DNA of 64,000 nt, taken from the NCBI GenBank assembly GCA_017619835.1, contig JAFZRN010000019.1:1-64000 (forward strand), in the 5' to 3' direction. This document shows, piece by piece, positions 1-9,230 of the stretch. Made by a program: the position numbers and the translations under genes. The notes under the pieces were generated by a model. The model saw nothing but the letters and a program-made list of their open reading frames with translations, did not search any database and had not been told where the DNA came from. The DNA is from Eubacterium sp. Lineage in GTDB: Bacteria > Bacillota > Clostridia > Lachnospirales > Lachnospiraceae. The stretch's first letter is position 1. Each line of letters starts with the position of its first letter.

Positions 1-111
1 GATAAAGGTAATGGCAATACACTCCTGTCGAGTAGTCAAGCTACAAAATGTCATCAAATGTCCACAGTATCTGAATGTATTGAACCACAGTATAAAAAGA
101 AAGGAAATGTG

Positions 112-153
112 ATGTATCTGCTTCTGACTACATCATACAAGGAAATGTCATGA
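112..153 (+). CDS. possible 13-codon leader ORF before the VanY-like gene
   Basis: An ATG at 112 sits behind AAAGGAAATGTG and opens a 13-codon frame, MYLLLTTSYKEMS, whose TGA stop overlaps the ATG of the next gene (ATGA at 150-153). The overlap would allow translational coupling. It is too short to judge by composition and could be chance. Confidence 0.3.
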   Translation: MYLLLTTSYKEMS

Positions 154-896
154 AAGGACTTATAGCAATAATATCACTTTTCATTATCGCATTCGGAGTA
201 ACTGAAAATGCGATAAAAAATAATACAACAGATTACGACAGTACATACAGCGAAACACTAATAGACTGTGGTGCGGACATCGGGGATTCCTTTGAGGAAG
301 ATCCCACAGTGGAGTATACCACTGAAGATGATACCGCGGTTGAAGACGGTGACTGGGCTCTCATCCTCGTAAATAAGGATAATCCGGTCCCTGAAGGTTA
401 TGAAGTGAAACTGACCCGTCTTTCCAACGGAACCTCAGTTGACAGCAGGATCTATCCGGCACTTCAGGCAATGTTTAATGATGCAAGAGCCAATGGTCTC
501 GGCCTTTTCGTAAGGGAAGGATACAGAACCTACGGTGATCAGCAGCGCATAATGACCGAAAGGATCCATAGCTATATCGATCAGGGTTATTCAAAAGAAG
601 AAGCCGATGCCCTCGCCCGGGAATATGTTGCAATCCCCGGCACAAGCGAACACCAGCTTGGAATCTGTGTAGATATCAACGCCGATACATCAATAAGCTC
701 TGACGACGCTGTATATCAGTGGTTATATGATAATGCTTATAAATACGGTTTTATCAAGCGCTATACAGGCGATAAGTCAGACATCACAGGAATATCCGAT
801 GAGCCCTGGCATTACCGCTATGTCGGTAGAAAGGCCGCACTTAAGATTCATGAAAGCGGTCTCTGCCTCGAAGAATATGTTGATCAGATCAATTAG
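150..896 (+). CDS. VanY-like D-alanyl-D-alanine carboxypeptidase (M15B)
   Basis: This 248-residue protein probably trims the terminal D-Ala of peptidoglycan stem peptides outside the membrane. A hydrophobic N-terminal segment (residues 2-20) looks like a signal peptide or anchor and is followed by an acidic low-complexity spacer to about residue 65. The catalytic domain then shows the M15B zinc-site motifs: GTSEHQLGICVDIN (SxHxxGxxxD) and EPWHYRYVG near residue 215, plus the upstream REGYRTYGDQQ substrate-side motif. The start is supported by AAGGAAATGTC just upstream. The TAG stop overlaps the TAA stop of the convergent FecR-domain gene. It could be a D,D-carboxypeptidase for normal wall turnover rather than a vancomycin-resistance enzyme, because no van regulatory genes are adjacent. 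Confidence 0.85.
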   Translation: MKGLIAIISLFIIAFGVTENAIKNNTTDYDSTYSETLIDCGADIGDSFEEDPTVEYTTEDDTAVEDGDWALILVNKDNPVPEGYEVKLTRLSNGTSVDSRIYPALQAMFNDARANGLGLFVREGYRTYGDQQRIMTERIHSYIDQGYSKEEADALAREYVAIPGTSEHQLGICVDINADTSISSDDAVYQWLYDNAYKYGFIKRYTGDKSDITGISDEPWHYRYVGRKAALKIHESGLCLEEYVDQIN

Positions 897-2200
897 TCTA
901 CATATTCTTTCCTCTCCGCATTACATCTGCGGCACTTATATTTTACATATTTCTCTCCGGTAGATGAATCTGTAGCTCTCTCTGTCTCAACCCAGTCATG
1001 TCCGAGAGGATCGATGGTCTCGGATTCGGATGCCTGACAGCGCTGGCAGTATCTGCTTCTTGATCCGGCACCCTCACAGGTCGGCTCCGTATCAGTTGAC
1101 CAGTCACTCCATGAATGTCCGAGTGGAGCGATCGTTTCGGATTCGGTCTCACCGCATGAACATTTCCTCTGTTTTAATCCGGCTTCGGTACAGGTAGGTT
1201 CCTTAACAGTCTCCCAGTCACCGAAGCTATGCGTATGTGTAGTCTTTTTCTCTTTCTTTGACTTTTCCTTTTCGGTAGTTTTCTCGGTTTTTTCCTCAGT
1301 CTTCTCTTCGGTTGTACTCTGAGTCGTCTTCTGAGTAGTCTTTTCTGTCGTCTTCTCAGTCGGCTCCGGTGTCGGTTCCTCGGTCAGTTCAGGTGTAGGT
1401 TCTTCGGTAACAGCTTCCGTAGTAGCCTCAGTCGGTTCCTCGGTCGTCAGTTCCTCCTCTGTTTCCTCTCCCTCTTCTTCAACTGACTTAAGAAGTGCGA
1501 TCAGCCTCTCAACTCCATCCTCGGGAAGTACACTATAATCAAGATACCATACAGGACTTCCTTCCTCTGACATAACAAATTCGGAGAAATCATAGTTTCC
1601 TCTGATAAGAGCATTCTCTCCGGCCTTGAAAGCTTTTTCAACTCCCGTAAATGTCCCATCCTCGGTCATGAGCTGAGCCAATACTATGCCCTCCTCGACT
1701 TCGAGAAGTGTATATACCAGTCCTCCCTCCTCATAAACAGTCATTCTGAAGGTTGTACCTCTTACAGACATGGTCGAATTCGGTGTCCCGACCTCATAGT
1801 AATCATTCTGCTTAAGCTTTGACTTAAGGACATTCAGCTCGGATCCCTTATCAAGATTAATCCTTATCCTGCTGTTCTTCCTATTCGAACTGGATTCAAG
1901 TGTAAAGTGCGTATTGGCATCCGCATAGACATACTTATCATTATCCATGCACATAGTAAGAGACGATTCATCCTTCACGGTAACATCGTCACCGCTGTAG
2001 AGCCTCTCTCCCGAATATGCCTGACCGTTGTTACGTTCGCCGATGACATCTACGATTCCTTCAACCTGCTGTACAAGAATACTCCTGTACCCCAATCCCT
2101 GAAGGATCACGGCAACAGCAATGCCGACGGCAACCACTGAGACCCCGCCTATCGTAACAACCTTTCCTTTTTTCGTCTTTAAGAATTCCTTAAACTTCAT
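893..2200 (-). CDS. FecR-domain surface protein with Thr/Glu-rich linker and Cys-pair repeats
   Basis: This 435-residue protein has a short basic N-terminus and one membrane segment (about residues 15-35), then a FecR-type domain to about residue 210 with the family pattern VGTPNSTMSVRGTTFRM. A long T/E/P-rich stretch (about 240-325) follows. Two to three C-terminal repeats show GHSWxxW, PTCxxxG and CxxC, of a type common in clostridial surface proteins. Membrane anchoring with an external domain is inferred. Its start overlaps the stop of the CHASE2/HD-GYP gene by 4 bp (ATGA), so the two are probably translated together. FecR domains beside CHASE2 proteins recur in bacteria, which fits an envelope-sensing pair. 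No TonB system is present, so an iron role is unlikely. Confidence 0.75.
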   Translation of the reverse strand: MKFKEFLKTKKGKVVTIGGVSVVAVGIAVAVILQGLGYRSILVQQVEGIVDVIGERNNGQAYSGERLYSGDDVTVKDESSLTMCMDNDKYVYADANTHFTLESSSNRKNSRIRINLDKGSELNVLKSKLKQNDYYEVGTPNSTMSVRGTTFRMTVYEEGGLVYTLLEVEEGIVLAQLMTEDGTFTGVEKAFKAGENALIRGNYDFSEFVMSEEGSPVWYLDYSVLPEDGVERLIALLKSVEEEGEETEEELTTEEPTEATTEAVTEEPTPELTEEPTPEPTEKTTEKTTQKTTQSTTEEKTEEKTEKTTEKEKSKKEKKTTHTHSFGDWETVKEPTCTEAGLKQRKCSCGETESETIAPLGHSWSDWSTDTEPTCEGAGSRSRYCQRCQASESETIDPLGHDWVETERATDSSTGEKYVKYKCRRCNAERKEYVD

Positions 2201-4251
2201 GAGGCTTCCTCCTGCTCCTTAAGGCATTGATATAGATATTCAACCAACTTCCCGTCTATGTTTCCGTTCTTCGCCATATCCCTCATGATGTCGAAGGCCT
2301 TCTCCATCGGGATAGGTTTCTTATATGGTCTGTCCGTCGCAAGCAGCGCGTCGCAGATATCCGCAACAGCCATTATCCTCGCATCAGTCGACAGCTCCTC
2401 AGCTGTCAGCCCGTCCGGATAACCCTTGCCATTAAGGCATTCATGATGCTGTCCGGCAAGTATCGGCGAATTCCGAAAATATTTATTGAAATGTACCTTT
2501 GAAAGGATACGCTTCGTAATGGTAACATGACTCTCCATTACCTTACGTTCCTCATTGGTAAGTGTACCCTTAACTATACTGAGGCATTCCTTCTCGCTGT
2601 CCGTAAAGAACGGCTCATCCTCATATGAATATTCAAGAACCTTTGCAAGCTCTTCCCGGGTTTCTTCATCAACAAAGCCCGCTCCGTTGACCTTCGATAT
2701 CATTTCCCATGCTGTCTTTGTCTTCTCCTCGATATCCTTGTACCAGGCCTCGTCCTTTTCGCCCTGAAGATATCTCACATTTGCTTTAAGGCAAATGATG
2801 TCGAGCCTCTTCTTTATCTCTTCTTCCCTTCCTCCGAGCCTTGTAGCTTTATTCATAACCTCAAGAGGAACGGCGATCTTACCGATATCATGCATCAGAG
2901 CGCCCATCACCAGCTGCTCACGCCTGTTTGTCGAGAAATGCTCCTTTTCCTTACCCTTCGCATGAAGAGAATTCATGTAGTCCGCCATCATGCCGCAGTA
3001 TTTGGCGACATTTCTGGTATGGCTTGCATTATACGGAGTCCTCTCATCGATAGCGGCTGCCATGGCCTCGGTAAAGGACCACATCTGAGCCTTAAGCTCT
3101 CTCTGATATATGTCTATCATGAAATATAAATCGGCAAGGAATAAGAGAAAGATTATATAAACGCACGGTATCACGATCCCGCCCACTGCAAGAGCCTTAC
3201 CGATAAGCATATAAATGATCACCGCCAGGACCGAAAATGCCACGCATAACGGAAGGCTTACCTTCTTCTTTCTCATTACTATCATGAAGGCTCCGATAAG
3301 AAGAGCAGTAATGACAGCCATGATGATCTTATTTGCCACAACCATGGTCTTATTCTGGAAAAAGGCCTGAATGATATTGGCATGTATCTCTACTCCGTAC
3401 ATCGGATTTTTTCTGTCCGTTGCCGGCTGATAGCGGTCCTGGAAACCGGGCGCATAAGCGCCTACCATGACTATCGCATCCCTGAATGCTTCCGCAGGGA
3501 TCTTCCCCGAAAGTACCGCACTCAGGCTGACCTCTGAGAATTCTCCCGTCTCACCGGAATACCTGAACTGGAACTGTCCGCCAGAATTTGTGGCTATCTT
3601 CTTTATTTCAAGCCCTTCAGCCTCGCAGTACTGCTTATAAACCTCGTAAGCAAAGCTGTCCTGGAAATCATTTCCGATCAAATCTATCTTATCTTCGGGA
3701 ATCATGACGGTCTTCATCGCATATCTGATATAGCCGTCATCTGCTATTCCTTCATTTGTAAAACCGACCGTGACATTTTCCTTAAGCTCATCATAGGGCA
3801 TCTCGATATCGGAAATGTATTCCGAATTATAATAGAGCTCTTCTCCTGCCCCGCGTTCGACACGGCCTCTGTAGACAATATTTGAACCGGTGACGATCCG
3901 TCCGCCGGAATTCTTAACAGCCTCTGCAAGAAGGCCGTCGCTTTCTTTATCCAATGATTCGGAAAGGATAAAATCGAGTCCCACAACTGCCGGCGCATTT
4001 GCCGGGTCACTGTAGAGCTGATTGATAAGCTCAGCAAGCTTCTCTCTGGACCAGAGATTGAAGTTTCCGTATTCAGCCAGAGTTTCTTCATCCACTCCGA
4101 CTATCACTATCCTGCTGTCGGTTCCGGAAAAATGCGTATAAAGATGGTCGGTGACAAAGCAGTCCGCATCATAAAAGGGATCAAAGAACACGAGAAGAAA
4201 GGCCAGTATCATGGCGATCACTATTGCGGTTTTATTGACCTCACTGCTCAC
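2197..4251 (-). CDS. CHASE2 sensor with C-terminal HD-GYP domain
   Basis: This membrane protein joins an extracellular CHASE2 sensor to a cytoplasmic HD-GYP domain, so it probably hydrolyses c-di-GMP. One N-terminal membrane segment precedes the CHASE2 domain, which has SRIVIVGVDEETL near its start and AIVMVGAYAPGFQD near its end. About three membrane helices follow. The HD-GYP part shows HDIGKIAVP and GQHHECLNGKGYPDG, so both metal-binding and GYP signatures are intact. An ATG at 4293 is in frame, but the GTG at 4251 behind AAAGGGGGA fits translation better. The promoter at 4302-4330 would put the transcript start almost on the 4293 codon. The gene is followed, with 4-bp overlap, by the FecR-domain gene. 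Confidence 0.85.
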   Translation of the reverse strand: MSSEVNKTAIVIAMILAFLLVFFDPFYDADCFVTDHLYTHFSGTDSRIVIVGVDEETLAEYGNFNLWSREKLAELINQLYSDPANAPAVVGLDFILSESLDKESDGLLAEAVKNSGGRIVTGSNIVYRGRVERGAGEELYYNSEYISDIEMPYDELKENVTVGFTNEGIADDGYIRYAMKTVMIPEDKIDLIGNDFQDSFAYEVYKQYCEAEGLEIKKIATNSGGQFQFRYSGETGEFSEVSLSAVLSGKIPAEAFRDAIVMVGAYAPGFQDRYQPATDRKNPMYGVEIHANIIQAFFQNKTMVVANKIIMAVITALLIGAFMIVMRKKKVSLPLCVAFSVLAVIIYMLIGKALAVGGIVIPCVYIIFLLFLADLYFMIDIYQRELKAQMWSFTEAMAAAIDERTPYNASHTRNVAKYCGMMADYMNSLHAKGKEKEHFSTNRREQLVMGALMHDIGKIAVPLEVMNKATRLGGREEEIKKRLDIICLKANVRYLQGEKDEAWYKDIEEKTKTAWEMISKVNGAGFVDEETREELAKVLEYSYEDEPFFTDSEKECLSIVKGTLTNEERKVMESHVTITKRILSKVHFNKYFRNSPILAGQHHECLNGKGYPDGLTAEELSTDARIMAVADICDALLATDRPYKKPIPMEKAFDIMRDMAKNGNIDGKLVEYLYQCLKEQEEAS

Positions 4252-4301
4252 GGCATCTTCCCCCTTTGAATAATTTCGGTCCCACATTTTCAACCAATTA
4301 T

Positions 4302-4330
4302 ACTATACACATTAAAAGCATCTCATTCAA
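4302..4330 (-). promoter_or_regulatory. sigma-A-like promoter for the CHASE2/HD-GYP operon
   Basis: On the minus strand TTGAAT (4325-4330) is separated by 17 bases from TATAGT (4302-4307). The site is divergent from the DHH gene promoter. Confidence 0.55.
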
Positions 4331-4383
4331 GCAAATCATCCCATTTTCCGCAAAAGTATCCATTGGATACCATCCAAAATCAA

Positions 4384-4412
4384 TTGTAGAAACCGCCTTT
4401 TAATGCTATACT
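4384..4412 (+). promoter_or_regulatory. sigma-A-like promoter for the DHH gene
   Basis: TTGTAG (4384-4389), a 17-base spacer and TATACT (4407-4412) lie about 34 bases before the ATG, which has GAGG just upstream. Confidence 0.6.
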
Positions 4413-4445
4413 ATCTCTACATTCTATAGTAAGTGAGGATAGAAG

Positions 4446-5957
4446 ATGAAATTACATGAACTGCTTTCCTTTAACGATATCGTGATCCAGTGTCACGACA
4501 ATCCCGATGCTGACGCGCTCGCGTCAGGCTACGCCCTTTATACATATCTTAAAAAGAACGGCAAAGACCCGAGATTCATCTATCGCGGAAGATGGAAGAT
4601 CGGCAAATTCTGTCTTATGCTCATGATGGAAGCTCTCGAGATACCCATCAGCTATGAGCCTGACTTTGATGAAGTGCCCGAGCTTCTCGTGCTTACCGAC
4701 TGCCAGTATGGCCAGAAAAATGTCACGACCACGGAAGCCAAAACCATAGCTGTGATCGACCACCACCAGATTTCCGGCGAACTTCCGCCCCTTTCGGAGG
4801 TCAGAAGCCGTCTCGGAAGCTGCTCAACCTTAATGTGGGATATGCTTCGTGAAGAAGGAATAAGTCTGGACGATAACGTTAAGCTTTCGACAGCCCTCTA
4901 TTACGGGCTCTATACCGATACCAACAAGCTTTCCGAGGTTTCCCATCCTCTCGACAGAGATATGATAGATTCACTCATCATCAACAAGAGCCTTGTGAAA
5001 GAGATGAGTAATTCCAACATCACCCTAGGCGAGCTGAAGATAACCGGTAAAGCCATACTCGGAAGCGAGTACAGCAAGGAGCACCGCTATCTCATCATCC
5101 AGGCTGAGCCCTGCGATCCAGTGATACTCGGTGTAATGAGCGACTTCTCAATGGAAACGGAAAATGTCGATATCTGTGTCGCTTATTATGACAGCCCGAC
5201 CGAAGTCAAGTTCTCGGTAAGAAGCTGTGTGAAGGAAGTTCACGCCGATGAAGTAGCCGACTACATAGCAGACGGCTTCGGCGGAGGCGGCGGACATATC
5301 TATAAAGCCGGCGGAATCCTCTGGCCCGATAAGCTTGCTCTGGCCGGAGTAGGTGTTAACGGTGCTACCGCAAATGATTTCATCCGCCAGCGTCTCGATG
5401 ATTACTATGCCGAGTACGAGATACTCTACGCCCGCACTGCCGAGCTCGACAGATCAGACATGAAGCTATATGAAAAGAGACCTCAGCTTCTCGGCACCGT
5501 CAAGATGACCGACCTCTTCCCAGCAGGAACCCCTGTCGAGATACGTACTCTCGAAGGAGATGTTACGGTAAGGATAGATAACGAGACCTTCCTCATGATC
5601 GGAGTCGAAGGAGAGGTTTATCCCATAAAAGAAGAAAAGCTCCGGAGAAGCTACACCTTTTCAGATGAAGCTTACACCAGAAGCTTTGAATATGATCCAA
5701 GTATTAAAGATATGCTTACGGGCGAAAGGAAAAATGTCCTCGAACACGTAAGAAGCGTCATAGCCAAGGGCGGCGCACGGGTCTATGCCAAGCCGCTCAC
5801 AACTCATGTCAAGCTCTTCACCGCATGGGATGAAGAAAAGTATTACAGTGGTGTTCCCGGCGACTTTATCGCCTCGAGGGAAGATGATCCACATGATATC
5901 TACGTAATAAGAAGAAGGCTGATGGATCAGCTATATAAAGAAGTATCAGTCATCTGA
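4446..5957 (+). CDS. DHH/DHHA1 family phosphoesterase
   Basis: This 503-residue protein is probably a cytoplasmic metal-dependent phosphodiesterase of the NrnA/RecJ-like DHH superfamily, acting on short oligonucleotides or cyclic-dinucleotide breakdown products. The N-terminal half shows HDNPDADALASG (motif I), TDCQYG, VIDHHQ (the DHH motif, near residue 106) and a later GLYTDTNKL motif. The DHHA1 part has the glycine-rich GGGGGHIYKAGG near residue 275. About 180 further residues form a C-terminal extension that I do not recognise and that ordinary NrnA proteins lack. No membrane segment is seen, so it is not GdpP. The gene stands alone with its own promoter, and its stop overlaps the convergent TIR gene by about 12 bp. 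Confidence 0.82.
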   Translation: MKLHELLSFNDIVIQCHDNPDADALASGYALYTYLKKNGKDPRFIYRGRWKIGKFCLMLMMEALEIPISYEPDFDEVPELLVLTDCQYGQKNVTTTEAKTIAVIDHHQISGELPPLSEVRSRLGSCSTLMWDMLREEGISLDDNVKLSTALYYGLYTDTNKLSEVSHPLDRDMIDSLIINKSLVKEMSNSNITLGELKITGKAILGSEYSKEHRYLIIQAEPCDPVILGVMSDFSMETENVDICVAYYDSPTEVKFSVRSCVKEVHADEVADYIADGFGGGGGHIYKAGGILWPDKLALAGVGVNGATANDFIRQRLDDYYAEYEILYARTAELDRSDMKLYEKRPQLLGTVKMTDLFPAGTPVEIRTLEGDVTVRIDNETFLMIGVEGEVYPIKEEKLRRSYTFSDEAYTRSFEYDPSIKDMLTGERKNVLEHVRSVIAKGGARVYAKPLTTHVKLFTAWDEEKYYSGVPGDFIASREDDPHDIYVIRRRLMDQLYKEVSVI

Positions 5958-8900
5958 TATTCCGTACTGCGACTTCTGTTCATCGGAAAGCTCGGCGCCA
6001 TTTAAAATGGCACGGGCTTTTTCCTTTAGCTCTTCTGTCGAGTATTTCTGAAAATAGCCTATCGCATATTTATCCGAATCAAGTCTTCCGTAAGTAATGA
6101 ATCTGTCCGTACCCTTATGATAACCGAAGCAGGCTTCGACCACAAAGTACGGAACCCATGACTCTGTATCGATCGCAGTCAGGGCATTGAAACCGCTGTG
6201 GCGGATATATAAGATATCCTTACTCTCATCATACTGGAAATAGATAGTGTCATCATAGCTTGTTTCGCCTTCCATTTCGGATATGACGGTATTTCCGGCA
6301 AAGCTTCCGTCGGAAACATTATATCTTACGATGGTTCCGTTATCCTGAATTACAAGGATAAGTTCAGTTCCGTCCTTCTGCTTAAAGTACTTCACACCTG
6401 CAAGAAACTTCCCATTGAATTGAAGCGTATATAACGTTTCACCCTTGGGACTTACTATAAGTATCTGTCTTCCGTCGGACACCGCATAAAGCCCCGCCCC
6501 ATCGAGAGAAGACACATAATTTGTGCCCATCCAGATTTCAGGCTGATTGATATCGATCAATTCTCCCGACTCGGTATCAACTATACGGTTGACTGCATCA
6601 TTGTAGCAGAATACCGAATGCTGGCTCTTAAGCGAAACCGGTTCAGTCATGAAAAATTCAGGAAGACTGTTCGAAGCATCCTTACGCTGAATATTATATT
6701 CCTTTGTTTCCTTTGTAGTCAGATCATAACTGCAGAGCACGTGATTATAGTTCTCGTCATACGAATAAAAGTAAATTACCGGATCATCTTCGGTAAGAGC
6801 GCTGTATGCCGATATTTCCTGATCAGAAAGAACTGTTTCTTCCTTTTCACCGGTAGTCTTATCTACGGCTATAAGCATCTGCTTTTCGTCTTTCGTGTAT
6901 GTCAGATAAAGCTTTCCGTTATAAGCACCCATGATCTCATAGACATAATCATCACCGTCATCAAAAGCAACCATCTGACAGTCATAATCCTCATCATTCA
7001 GATTTATCATCGTAAGGCATTTGGACTTATCCGGGAAATAAGCACATATGTCATCATCAAGAAAGTAATTATCCGGAACCGTTTCAAATGTATCTTCCGG
7101 AGTTTTTATCCTTTTCCAGCTTTCATCGAATAATCCCGACCTGTAGCTTATCAGCTCTTTTGAAGAATTCTGGTGAACGCAGATGCTTCCTTTTCTGATA
7201 TCGGCAATATCAAGCTCATCTGAAAAATACGTTCTTATAACTATCTTGTCGGGATCATCCGGTCCGGCCGGATAGCAGATGTTTCCGTTACGTGTGATAA
7301 AATACGGGATCTGGGCACCGGAGGACTGGAATGCATAGATTATCGAATCATTTACATCTCCTTCATAAAGAACCTCACCATTAGATGCATTTATTACCTT
7401 GTAGATATTTCCATTATAAAAGGTAACCGAATCATTTTCCTCGATATAAAGGAAGCCGGTGTTGATCACTGTCTCGGTACTTTCGAAATCCATATCCCAG
7501 GATGCCTGCATGGTATTTAAGTCAAGACATACAAGTCTGGAATGATTTTTCATCTGGATCTTTGTGTCGCCCAAAGTCGAACTCGAATTATATACATCAT
7601 CCAGATACTGGATCATTACATGATCTTTATCTATCAGACTTGTCTCGGAGATCATACCCGGTGTCTGATCATACCACTCGCTCTTTCCCGTCTTAGTGTC
7701 GAAGCTCATCAGCACTCCTCTATCCGAAAATGAGTTGAAAGTATAAACTATCTTATCATTTTCCTCTGATATCAGAGTGTCACTGAGATAGATATCATTT
7801 GAATAATCCGCATCGGTTTCGGAAGCGCCGTCGATTGAAAAAGAATCAACGAGATCATTAAGCTCCTGAATAGCATCGGTAAGCGAAGCATCAAGTCCGT
7901 AATAATTATTTTCCGTATCATTTTTAGCTTCTTCCGACGGAACATATCCGGTTGGAACATCATATTCATTTACCGGAGTTCCGTCCTTGGGATCTATGAC
8001 CATCAGCTTATCGTCCGAAGTCGGAAGATATATATATTCATCTGAAACGACAAGGGCTTCGGAACTGAAGATTTTACTTTTATCAAGCTTATAGGTCCAT
8101 TTTGCCGTTCCGGACTTGGCATCAACAAGAACAACCTTGTTATCACCGTAATAGACAAGGGAATCGTCCTGCATAAATTCAATATTATTGACCCATCCGC
8201 CGGCATTACCGTAATAAACCCGTGAATAATCTTCAAGGTTCCATATAGCGACATTTGCGCTTTTATCTTCAGCGGCAAGATATCTGCCATCAGGTGATAT
8301 AGTAAAATGTTTAACTACATCTACCATCTTATAGCTGCAGTCGGAATCGATCCTCGAACCGGAGTAAGCCCTGTAGGCATAGCACGCCCTGGTAAGGGCT
8401 CCTACTGCCTCGGGGATCACGGGGCGGGGATCATTTTCATCCTTGGGAAGAGCCTCGAGTGCCAGCTGAAGAGCCGTCATACGCTGAAACTTTTCCATAA
8501 GATAATCCGATTCATTTGCAAGAAAACGGGACTGGTTTTTGAGAGATTCGACATAATTCTTCTGAACCTGCCTTCGGCTGTAGAACATGTATCCCGCAAA
8601 AAGGAGCGAGAGCATGATGGCAGCGGCCGAGGCCAGGATGACACGTCTCATCACATACTGGCGGTGGCGGTTCATAAGGTCATTATAAGAACAGCCGATG
8701 AGTGCGGCCGCAAGTCTCGGAAGCTCGATCCTTTTGGCCCTGCCTACCGGCATTCTGAAATCACAGGAAAGCGGTTCCAGATTCTCCCTTATGGTAGTCG
8801 GCATTCCGAGATTGTTATAGACTGTCTTTTCATCATATAGAAGCGGACCGGGGATAACATCTCCGGGTTCTCCGTCAACGAGCACGGTAAGGACCTTATC

Positions 8901-9209
8901 CTTTGTGTGGGTCCTGAGGAAGAACTCTATCTCACGGCTTACCCACTCTGACTCCTTGGTCTTGGTGGAACAGATGACAATGAGATAGTCCGAATTATTC
9001 AGCGCATCAAGAATAGTATCGCTCAGATTACTTGTGGTCGGAAGTTCATTTTTATCACGGAAGATCCTGTTGATTCTCTTTACTCCCGTAGCCTTCTTGA
9101 TCTTGGAAGGAATACTGTAGTTTTCCAGGTTTTTCTGGACCAGCGCGGCAATACGGCTGTCCTTCTTTTCATGCTTATAAGATATAAATGCATTGTAATG
9201 TGTACTCAT
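5946..9209 (-). CDS. TIR-domain membrane protein with long beta-propeller-like C-terminus
   Basis: This 1087-residue protein opens with a TIR domain (residues 1 to about 150). YNAFISYKH is the first strand, SDYLIVICS an inner strand, and SEWVSREIEF contains W89 and E93, where active TIR NADases carry the catalytic glutamate. A membrane helix follows at about 189-210. The remaining 850 residues are rich in repeated WD/PQQ-like blade motifs (DGRYLA, SGTAKWTY, NGEVLYEG), suggesting one or two propellers outside the membrane. The role may be signalling or defence: an outside ligand read by the propeller could trigger an inside TIR. No defence partner is adjacent. The neighbour 9231-10172 lies 21 bp upstream on the same strand and may be co-transcribed. 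Confidence 0.8.
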   Translation of the reverse strand: MSTHYNAFISYKHEKKDSRIAALVQKNLENYSIPSKIKKATGVKRINRIFRDKNELPTTSNLSDTILDALNNSDYLIVICSTKTKESEWVSREIEFFLRTHTKDKVLTVLVDGEPGDVIPGPLLYDEKTVYNNLGMPTTIRENLEPLSCDFRMPVGRAKRIELPRLAAALIGCSYNDLMNRHRQYVMRRVILASAAAIMLSLLFAGYMFYSRRQVQKNYVESLKNQSRFLANESDYLMEKFQRMTALQLALEALPKDENDPRPVIPEAVGALTRACYAYRAYSGSRIDSDCSYKMVDVVKHFTISPDGRYLAAEDKSANVAIWNLEDYSRVYYGNAGGWVNNIEFMQDDSLVYYGDNKVVLVDAKSGTAKWTYKLDKSKIFSSEALVVSDEYIYLPTSDDKLMVIDPKDGTPVNEYDVPTGYVPSEEAKNDTENNYYGLDASLTDAIQELNDLVDSFSIDGASETDADYSNDIYLSDTLISEENDKIVYTFNSFSDRGVLMSFDTKTGKSEWYDQTPGMISETSLIDKDHVMIQYLDDVYNSSSTLGDTKIQMKNHSRLVCLDLNTMQASWDMDFESTETVINTGFLYIEENDSVTFYNGNIYKVINASNGEVLYEGDVNDSIIYAFQSSGAQIPYFITRNGNICYPAGPDDPDKIVIRTYFSDELDIADIRKGSICVHQNSSKELISYRSGLFDESWKRIKTPEDTFETVPDNYFLDDDICAYFPDKSKCLTMINLNDEDYDCQMVAFDDGDDYVYEIMGAYNGKLYLTYTKDEKQMLIAVDKTTGEKEETVLSDQEISAYSALTEDDPVIYFYSYDENYNHVLCSYDLTTKETKEYNIQRKDASNSLPEFFMTEPVSLKSQHSVFCYNDAVNRIVDTESGELIDINQPEIWMGTNYVSSLDGAGLYAVSDGRQILIVSPKGETLYTLQFNGKFLAGVKYFKQKDGTELILVIQDNGTIVRYNVSDGSFAGNTVISEMEGETSYDDTIYFQYDESKDILYIRHSGFNALTAIDTESWVPYFVVEACFGYHKGTDRFITYGRLDSDKYAIGYFQKYSTEELKEKARAILNGAELSDEQKSQYGISDD

Positions 9210-9230
9210 CTCTCGGTTTCTCCCGGGTAA

